In this document: positions 1-4,378 of the stretch, in pieces
How positions within the stretch are numbered: the stretch's first letter is position 1
How the letters are laid out: the number at the start of each line of letters is the position of its first letter
Source: Verrucomicrobiales bacterium
GTDB taxonomy: Bacteria > Verrucomicrobiota > Verrucomicrobiia > Verrucomicrobiales > SKLO01
Direction: 5' to 3'
Length of the DNA: 5,338 bases
Assembly (NCBI GenBank): GCA_007123195.1
Contig: SKLO01000582.1
Span: 1 to 5,338, forward strand
Made by a program: the position numbers and the translations under genes
Notes under the pieces: model-generated
Seen by the model: the letters and a program-made list of their open reading frames with translations, nothing else
The model's database searches: none
What the model was told of the DNA's origin: nothing

Positions 1-60
1 GGAGATTTGTTCAAGGCGGCTGGACAGTCGCTCGTCAATCGCGCTCCGACCTGCCCGGTT

Positions 61-80
61 GGTTCGGATCGGTTCGGTCC
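61..80. repeat. Short imperfect tandem repeat
   Basis: Two adjacent 10-base units, GGTTCGGATC and GGTTCGGTCC, match at 8 of 10 positions. No function can be assigned. The rest of 1-132 is non-coding GC-rich sequence in which I recognise no gene. Confidence 0.35.
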
Positions 81-132
81 GGCTGCGCACGGTCGCGCCG
101 CGGGATCGCGGCCGGGAGTTGGGTCGCCCGTT

Positions 133-167
133 CATCCGCCGCCCGCCCTCGCCGGGCCGGGCGGATG
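133..167. repeat. GC-rich inverted repeat (strong hairpin)
   Basis: CATCCGCC (133-140) pairs with GGCGGATG (160-167). An inner GCCCG (141-145) pairs with CGGGC (153-157), leaving a two-base bulge and a 7-base loop. The 13-bp GC-rich stem should be very stable. No T-run follows on either strand, so it is not a canonical intrinsic terminator. It could be a stand-alone RNA stem or the end of a transcript from beyond the left edge. Confidence 0.5.
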
Positions 168-217
168 GCGGCCAATTCAGGGCGTGGAGCGTGTCGCACA
201 AATTCTTGGTGACAAAT

Positions 218-226
218 TGTGAATAA
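218..226 (-). promoter_or_regulatory. DnaA-box match
   Basis: The minus strand reads TTATTCACA, a perfect match to the TTATNCACA DnaA-box consensus. It sits in a locally AT-richer patch (about 198-280) within otherwise very GC-rich DNA, 64 bases beyond the end of dnaB. I saw no second consensus box nearby, so this could be an isolated DnaA regulatory or titration site, or a chance match, rather than an origin. Confidence 0.4.
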
Positions 227-239
227 CTTGGGAACAAGT
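226..239. repeat. Small hairpin with GGAA tetraloop
   Basis: A perfect 5-bp inverted repeat, ACTTG and CAAGT, encloses GGAA on the plus strand (a GNRA loop in RNA). It shares one base with the DnaA-box match and lies just beyond the proposed dnaB terminator. No T-run follows on either strand. It is too short to assign a function. Confidence 0.4.
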
Positions 240-241
240 GC

Positions 242-264
242 GAAAAACCCGTTGCGACGGTTTC
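242..264 (-). terminator. Probable weak intrinsic terminator of dnaB
   Basis: About 26 bases past the dnaB stop, the minus strand reads AAACCGT, loop CGCA, then ACGG(G)TTT, running into a five-T stretch. The stem is 7 bp with one bulged G, and the U-tract partly overlaps the right arm. Position and layout fit a rho-independent terminator, but the stem is short and the T-run is soon interrupted by C, so termination may be inefficient. The plus-strand version has a UGCG (UNCG-type) loop but no following T-run, so it would not terminate plus-strand transcripts well. Confidence 0.45.
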
Positions 265-289
265 GTCACCCTTTTGTTCAACCTCCGCG

Positions 290-1816
290 TCAGTCTGCTT
301 CCTCGTGCTTGCGCGGCTCCCGGTCGACGAAGCGCATGCTCTCATCGACAAACCGCAGGTGCACATCCCCGGTGGGGCCGTTGCGGTGCTTGGCGATGAT
401 CAGCATGGCGTCGCCGTCCTGCTCGCCCTCCTGCTCGTCGTCATCGCCGAAGCCGCGATCCTTCTTGTCTTCGTCGCCTTTGGAGCCGGCGTAGTTGTTG
501 CGGGTCAGCAGTCCCACCAGATCGGCGTCCTGCTCGATCGAGCCCGACTCCCGCAGGTCGCTGAGCATCGGCCGCGCGCTCTTGCGCTGCTCGACCTGGC
601 GGTTGAGCTGGGCCAGCACGATGATTGGCAGGTCCAGTTCCTTGGCGGTGTTCTTCATTCCGGCCGAGATTTCGGCGATCTCGATCTGGCGGTTGTCCTT
701 GGCCCGGCGAGAACGCGAGGTGAGCAACTGCAGGTAATCCACCGCGATCAGGCCGATGCCATACTGCTTCTTGTAGCGGCGGGCCTTGGCCCGGAACTCG
801 TCGACCGCGATGCCGGGGGTGTCATCGATGATGATCTCGGCCTTCTCCAGCTCGCCGGCCACCCGCACCAGCCGGGTCGATTCCTCATGGGTCAGGAGTC
901 CGCCCAGCAGCTTCGACATGTTCAGGTTGGCGCGCGAGACGATCAGGCGTCTCACCAGCATCTTGGCGCTCATCTCCAGCGAGAACACCGCCACCGGCGT
1001 TTTCTGGTCGACCGCCACGTGCTCGACCATGTTCATCACCAGCGAGGTCTTGCCCATCGACGGTCGCGCCGCGATGATGAACATGTCGCCCCCGTGCAGG
1101 CCGTAGGTCATGCGGTCGAGCTTGGAGAAACCGGTCGGCACCCCGCGCATGGCCTCGGGATTGCGGGCCATGGTCTCGAAGTCATCGAACGCCTCGGCGA
1201 CGTGCTCCTTCAGGGGGCGCACGGAGGCCCCCCGCTCCATCTCCTCGCGGATCGACAGCACCGTCTTCTCGGTCTCGTCCAGCAGCCCGTCGACGTCCTC
1301 CTCGTCCTCGTAGGCGCGGGAGATGCTCTCCGAGCAGGTCTGGATCACCCGCCGCACGGTGTATTTGTCGTTGACGATGTCGACGTAGAAATCGAAGTGC
1401 GCCGGGGTGGGCACGAAATCGTAGACCTCGAGCAGGGTGGCCGAGCCCCCCACCTGGTCCAGCTGGCGGCGGTCCTGCAGCACCTGGTTGAGGGTCACCG
1501 GATCGATCGGCTGAGCCTTGTGGTTCAGCTCGATGAGCGTTTCGAACAGCAGCCGGTGCGCCGGCGAGTAGAACGCCTCCGGCCGCAGCACCTCGATCGC
1601 CCGCCCGACCAGCTCCTCCGGCAGCTGCAGCATGCAGCTGAGCACACCGCGCTCGGCATCGTTGGAAAACGGCAGCGACCTGGTGACATCGCTCAAGGGC
1701 GAGGGCATGCCCTGCAACCTCGGACCGCCCTCGCGGCCCCCGCCGCCGGACGCCCCGGAAGAGGGCGCACCCTGGTCGGATCGGGATCGGGAGGACTTGG
1801 TCTCGGGCTGGCTCAT
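290..1816 (-). CDS. dnaB: Replicative DNA helicase DnaB
   Basis: Hexameric 5'-3' replicative helicase that unwinds DNA at the fork using ATP and recruits primase; cytoplasmic. The 508-residue product shows an N-terminal DnaB domain (about residues 47-150, starting near LPFSNDAERGVLS), a linker helix region (about 150-220) and a RecA-type ATPase domain (about 221-490). Visible motifs are Walker A ARPSMGKTS (250-258, K256/T257), SLEMS (279-283, with the likely catalytic Glu281), Walker B IGLIAVDYLQ (354-363, Asp360) and the arginine-finger region AKHRNGPTG (475-483, K476/R478). No intein interrupts these motifs. Residues 1-45 are Ser/Gly/Arg-rich and probably disordered. Residues 443-469 form an Asp/Glu/Lys/Gly-rich insert just before the arginine finger. 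The ATG at 1816 lacks a clear ribosome-binding site. An internal ATG at 1708 (Met37) has GAGG nine bases upstream and would give 472 residues, close to the usual DnaB length. The family assignment is certain; the start is not. Confidence 0.97.
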   Translation of the reverse strand: MSQPETKSSRSRSDQGAPSSGASGGGGREGGPRLQGMPSPLSDVTRSLPFSNDAERGVLSCMLQLPEELVGRAIEVLRPEAFYSPAHRLLFETLIELNHKAQPIDPVTLNQVLQDRRQLDQVGGSATLLEVYDFVPTPAHFDFYVDIVNDKYTVRRVIQTCSESISRAYEDEEDVDGLLDETEKTVLSIREEMERGASVRPLKEHVAEAFDDFETMARNPEAMRGVPTGFSKLDRMTYGLHGGDMFIIAARPSMGKTSLVMNMVEHVAVDQKTPVAVFSLEMSAKMLVRRLIVSRANLNMSKLLGGLLTHEESTRLVRVAGELEKAEIIIDDTPGIAVDEFRAKARRYKKQYGIGLIAVDYLQLLTSRSRRAKDNRQIEIAEISAGMKNTAKELDLPIIVLAQLNRQVEQRKSARPMLSDLRESGSIEQDADLVGLLTRNNYAGSKGDEDKKDRGFGDDDEQEGEQDGDAMLIIAKHRNGPTGDVHLRFVDESMRFVDREPRKHEEAD

Positions 1817-1844
1817 GATGGCGGGCAGGCGATGGCGGGCAGGC
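1817..1844. repeat. Perfect 14-bp tandem duplication abutting the dnaB start codon
   Basis: GATGGCGGGCAGGC occurs at 1817-1830 and again, without a gap, at 1831-1844. On the coding strand this is two copies of GCCTGCCCGCCATC ending exactly at the ATG at 1816. It therefore fills the place where a ribosome-binding site should be, and neither copy contains a purine-rich Shine-Dalgarno sequence. This is either a recent slippage duplication in a leader or a sign that translation begins further in, at the ATG at 1708. Confidence 0.9.
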
Positions 1845-1986
1845 GGGAAATCTCAATCAACGGCCGCTCGGATTGGCAAGGGAAGCGGGCGACCGGGCCA
1901 CCACGATATCGCCCCAAAGCGGGCCGATGCAAACGCTCGATGAGAGCCAAATCGTCCCCGGACCAAGACACGGGTCCGCGCCCCCC

Positions 1987-2032
1987 TCCCCCACGCCTCC
2001 GCCTCACCCAGCCCTCGCGGGCGCAGGTTGAA
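1987..2032. repeat. Diverged direct repeat, copy 1
   Basis: Plus-strand layout: TCCCCCA, a C-rich segment, CCTCGCGGGCGCA (2013-2025), then AGGTTGAA (2025-2032). It matches copy 2 at 2047-2103 in the same order, with an identical 13-base core. Copy 2 carries an extra ACCACCGT-type segment between core and tail. On the minus strand this copy folds as GCCC-GCGA-GGGC, a GNRA-loop hairpin. Confidence 0.55.
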
Positions 2033-2046
2033 CGAACCGTGCCGTT

Positions 2047-2103
2047 TCCCCCATGGCGCCCCGCCCTACCCCGGCCTCGCGGGCGCAACCACCGTAGGTT
2101 GAA
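2047..2103. repeat. Diverged direct repeat, copy 2
   Basis: Same order of blocks as copy 1: TCCCCCA, a C-rich segment with CGCC..CC.CC.ACCC similarity, the 13-base core CCTCGCGGGCGCA (2075-2087), an insertion relative to copy 1, and AGGTTGAA (2096-2103). The tail runs into the hairpin at 2097-2121. The arrangement recalls dispersed intergenic repeat elements, but only two copies lie in this window. Confidence 0.55.
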
Positions 2104-2121
2104 TTGTTCCTCAATTCGACC
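2097..2121. repeat. Ten-bp-stem hairpin in the spacer
   Basis: GGTTGAATTG (2097-2106) and CAATTCGACC (2112-2121) pair over all 10 positions in plus-strand RNA, counting one G-U wobble. The 5-base loop is TTCCT (AGGAA on the minus strand). No T-run follows on either side, so it is not a standard terminator. A 10-codon minus-strand ORF (2111-2143) ends on its loop-proximal base. Confidence 0.6.
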
Positions 2122-2295
2122 GGGGGGCGCGTCGACCGTTCACGGCGGCAGCCTCCTTCACGGCAGCTTTCGCCACCTGCGAATGGGTCCCAGCTCGTGA
2201 CCCCGGCACCGGCCCGCTCGCACTGCGCACGGGAGGTCGAGGGGCGGCCGTTCCACCCACCACGCTTCCTCGCTTCAACCGAAGGGTCACAGACC

Positions 2296-2772
2296 TCAGC
2301 GATTTTCTCCAGGGTCCCCTCCCGGCCGGCCCCGATCGTCATTGTCCCCGTCCGAAAGCGGCACCACGCCGGTGCCCACCGGTGTGGCGGGACCGCCATC
2401 GCCGGCGCCCGCCGGTTCCTTGCGGAACCACAACTGGATCCCGGTGGCGATCAGCAGCACGGCGAACATCTTGGTCAGCACCTCGTTGCGCAGGCCGCGC
2501 ATCCATTCGGCGGCAAACCAGGCCGCCACCGTGGCGCCGATGCCGATCGCCAGCACCAGCTTCCAGTTGACCAGACCGCCGCGCCAGTTCTGGCCGGTGG
2601 CGGCGATCGCGGTCGGGATGATCACCGCCAGCGAGGTCGCCACCGCCATCTTGTAGTCCAGCCCCAGCAGCCAGATCATGACCGGCACCATGATGATGCC
2701 CCCGCCCACCCCGCACAACGCGGCCACCACCCCGCTGGCCAAGCCCAGCAACATCGCGAACACCCAAGTCAT
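2296..2772 (-). CDS. Half-length TauE/SafE-family membrane permease
   Basis: Predicted 158-residue inner-membrane protein. The TauE/SafE family is associated with export of sulfite, sulfoacetate and other organic anions; the substrate here is unknown. The start at 2772 is chosen because it is the first ATG and is preceded by AGGTGG at a 4-base spacing; a GTG at 2811 would add 13 residues. Visible features are a first hydrophobic helix (about 3-20), the family-type Gly motif GVGGGIIMVPVM (21-32) leading into a second hydrophobic stretch, ATSLAVIIPTA (45-55) in a third, and further helices at about 70-88 and 101-116. Full-length members have two such halves (about 250 residues), whereas this has one and would need to dimerise. 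Residues 119-158 are a hydrophilic Gly/Pro/Asp-rich tail with no membrane segment. The gene starts 45 bases after the DUF1501 stop on the same strand, suggesting co-transcription. Confidence 0.85.
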   Translation of the reverse strand: MTWVFAMLLGLASGVVAALCGVGGGIIMVPVMIWLLGLDYKMAVATSLAVIIPTAIAATGQNWRGGLVNWKLVLAIGIGATVAAWFAAEWMRGLRNEVLTKMFAVLLIATGIQLWFRKEPAGAGDGGPATPVGTGVVPLSDGDNDDRGRPGGDPGENR

Positions 2773-2783
2773 GCAGCCACCTA
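2773..2783 (-). promoter_or_regulatory. Ribosome-binding site of the TauE-like gene
   Basis: On the minus strand TTAGGTGG is followed by CTGC and the ATG at 2772. AGGTGG is a good Shine-Dalgarno match at short but workable spacing, and it decides the start in favour of ATG 2772 over GTG 2811. Confidence 0.55.
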
Positions 2784-2817
2784 ACCCACTCCACCCCGCC
2801 GGGCAAGCCACCAGCCA

Positions 2818-4365
2818 TCAGGCAATCACATCCCGCACCACCCGCGCCGGCACCACGCCGGTCAGCTTCTGCTCCAGCCCCTGGAACGGGTAGCTGAAGT
2901 GACGGTGATCAAATCCCATCAGGTTGAGGATCGTGGCGTGCAGGTCGCGCAACGGCACCGGATCGACCATTGCGTCGTAGCCGACCGGGTCGGTCTCACC
3001 ATGACAGTGACCGGCCTTGACCCCGCCGCCGGCCATCCAGATGGTGAACGCGCCCGGGTTGTGGTCGCGGCCGATGAACCTCATCTCGGCGCCACCGCGG
3101 TTCTCCTGCATCGGCGTGCGCCCGAACTCGCCGCTCCAGACCACCAGGGTCTCGTCCAGCAGGCCGCGCTGCTTGAGGTCGGTCAGCAACGCCGCCATCG
3201 CGCGGTCGATCGACTTGCACTTGTCGACGAATCCCCCGTTGAGCGCCTCGTGCTCGGCCGCCCCGTGCGAGTCCCAGCCCCAGTCGAACAACTGGATGAA
3301 GCGCACCCCGCGCTCGGCCAGGCGCCGCGCCAGCAGGCAGTTGTTGGCGAACGACTCCTTGCCGGGTTCGGTGCCGTAGAGCCGGTGCATCGACTCCGGC
3401 TCGTCCTTCAGGTCGAACGCTTCGGAGGCGTGTGTCTGCATGCGGAACGCCATCTCATACTGGGCGATGCGGGTCACCGTCTCGGGATCGCCGAAGGTGT
3501 CGTAGGTGCGCTGGTTGATCTCGCCGATCGCGTCCAGGCTGCGGCGGCGGATCGACCGGTTGAAGCCGGCCGGGTCGTCGAGAAACAGCACCGGCTCGCC
3601 GGTGGAACGGCATTGCACGCCCTGGTAGACCGACGGCAGGAAACCGGAGCCCCACACCGACTTGCCGGCGTCGGGGTTCTTGCCGCCTGACAACAGCACA
3701 ATGAAGCCCGGCAGGTTCTGGTTCTCGCTGCCGAGCCCGTAGGTCAGCCACGAGCCGATCGAGGGGTGGCCGAGGTTCTGGTGGCCGGTGTGCACCATCA
3801 TCTGGGCCGGCGCGTGGTTGAACTGGTCGGTCTGCATCGACTTGATGAAGCAGGCGTCGTCGATGCAGCGCTCGAAGTGCGGCAGGCGGTCGGAGATCCA
3901 CTGGCCCGACTCGCCGGCGCGATGGAACGGATACAACGGTCCGAGCATGTTCGGCGTGCCCTGGATGAAGGCAAAGCGCTTGCCCTCGAGGAACTCCTCG
4001 GGACAGGGCCTGCCGTTCAGCTTCTCCAGCTCGGGCTTGTAATCGAACAACTCCAGCTGCGAGGGCGCGCCGGCCATGTGCAGGAAGATCACCCGCTTGG
4101 CCTTGCCCGGCAGCGGTGGCGCGGCCGGCGCCAGCGGGGCCGTGGGGTCGTGCGACAACCCGGACGCGGCGCCCGCCCCCAGTTGGCCCATCTGCCCGGC
4201 CAGGAACATGGCGCCCAGACCGGTGGTGCAATCCCTCAGGAACTGCCTCCGGGTCGCGTGCTGCAGTCGGTCGTGGACGAGTTGTTGATTGAGATTCACA
4301 GATTTATAAGGTGGGTGGGCCGGGTTGAAAAAATCACCGGACCTGCGGGCCGCGCGCCGCGGCAT
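2818..4365 (-). CDS. Tat-exported DUF1501 family protein
   Basis: DUF1501 proteins belong to the alkaline phosphatase/sulfatase-like fold group. They are abundant in Planctomycetota and Verrucomicrobiota, usually beside DUF1549/DUF1553 proteins, and their reaction is not established. The 515-residue form shows a twin-arginine signal TRRQFLR (38-44, R39/R40) followed by a weakly hydrophobic Ala/Gly stretch to about residue 68, so export by the Tat system is likely. Family motifs in order are HMAGAPSQLELFDYKP (96-111), HTGHQN (192-197), GWDSH (363-367), SGEFGRTP (411-418), GRDHNP (432-437) and the C-terminal block from GHCHGETDP (452-460) to HATILNLMG (476-484). The conserved Asp, Glu and His residues in these motifs could bind metal, by analogy with the fold. 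The ATG at 4365 starts 13 bases after the upstream stop. A GTG at 4299 (Val23) would put the Tat arginines at 17-18, more typical, and give 493 residues. Neither start has a clear Shine-Dalgarno sequence. Confidence 0.93.
   Translation of the reverse strand: MPRRAARRSGDFFNPAHPPYKSVNLNQQLVHDRLQHATRRQFLRDCTTGLGAMFLAGQMGQLGAGAASGLSHDPTAPLAPAAPPLPGKAKRVIFLHMAGAPSQLELFDYKPELEKLNGRPCPEEFLEGKRFAFIQGTPNMLGPLYPFHRAGESGQWISDRLPHFERCIDDACFIKSMQTDQFNHAPAQMMVHTGHQNLGHPSIGSWLTYGLGSENQNLPGFIVLLSGGKNPDAGKSVWGSGFLPSVYQGVQCRSTGEPVLFLDDPAGFNRSIRRRSLDAIGEINQRTYDTFGDPETVTRIAQYEMAFRMQTHASEAFDLKDEPESMHRLYGTEPGKESFANNCLLARRLAERGVRFIQLFDWGWDSHGAAEHEALNGGFVDKCKSIDRAMAALLTDLKQRGLLDETLVVWSGEFGRTPMQENRGGAEMRFIGRDHNPGAFTIWMAGGGVKAGHCHGETDPVGYDAMVDPVPLRDLHATILNLMGFDHRHFSYPFQGLEQKLTGVVPARVVRDVIA
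4303..4331 (-). promoter_or_regulatory. Possible sigma-70-type promoter upstream of the alternative DUF1501 start
   Basis: On the minus strand TTTTCA (4331-4326) and TATAAA (4308-4303) are separated by exactly 17 bases. They match TTGACA at 4 of 6 and TATAAT at 5 of 6 positions, in an AT-rich patch within GC-rich DNA. Transcription would begin at or just after the GTG at 4299, so the message would be leaderless or nearly so. This would let DUF1501 and the TauE-like gene be expressed independently of DUF1553. The evidence is sequence resemblance only. Confidence 0.3.
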
Positions 4366-4378
4366 CGCAGGAAGACGG

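Larger units (their letters stand above)
1845..2295. other. Non-coding, repeat-rich spacer between the TauE-like gene and dnaB
   Basis: No credible gene is present in either strand. Translations are rich in Arg, Gly and Pro, have no membrane segments and resemble no family I know. The spacer contains two diverged direct repeats (1987-2032 and 2047-2103), a hairpin (2097-2121), a short duplication of TTCACGGC(GGC)AGC (2139-2152 and 2157-2167), and a small inverted repeat GGGTC/GACCC (2185-2189 and 2199-2203). A dnaB promoter is expected here, but I could not identify a convincing -10/-35 pair. No tRNA or T-rich terminator was seen. Confidence 0.7.

Noticed and set aside
290..1816. Intein in DnaB, a common intein host
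   Set aside because: Walker A, SLEMS, Walker B and the arginine-finger region are contiguous at normal spacing, with no splicing-domain sequence.
1911..1950. dnaB promoter TTGCAT-16 bases-GATATC on the minus strand
   Set aside because: The -10 hexamer matches consensus at only 3 of 6 positions, which is no better than chance. Left unannotated.
1987..2103. CRISPR array
   Set aside because: There are only two imperfect copies, with an insertion inside one, and no regular spacers or cas genes.
305..2200. A 631-codon open frame on the plus strand opposite dnaB
   Set aside because: It is the antisense shadow of a GC-rich gene with strong third-position bias. Its product is His/Leu/Arg/Gly-rich without any recognisable domain, and it runs on into non-coding DNA.
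2004..2295. Decayed second half of a full-length TauE/SafE gene after position 2296
   Set aside because: None of the minus-strand frames there encodes hydrophobic helices or the family Gly motif, so no remnant is visible.
1817..2295. tRNA or other structured RNA gene in the spacer
   Set aside because: No cloverleaf or T-loop (GGTTCGA-type) arrangement could be built, and the repeats there do not fold into a known RNA family that I recognise.
2899..3690. Long plus-strand and second minus-strand frames opposite or within the DUF1501 and DUF1553 genes
   Set aside because: The minus-strand frames carry unambiguous family motifs. The others have shadow-type composition (Arg/Ala/Gly/His-rich) and no motifs.
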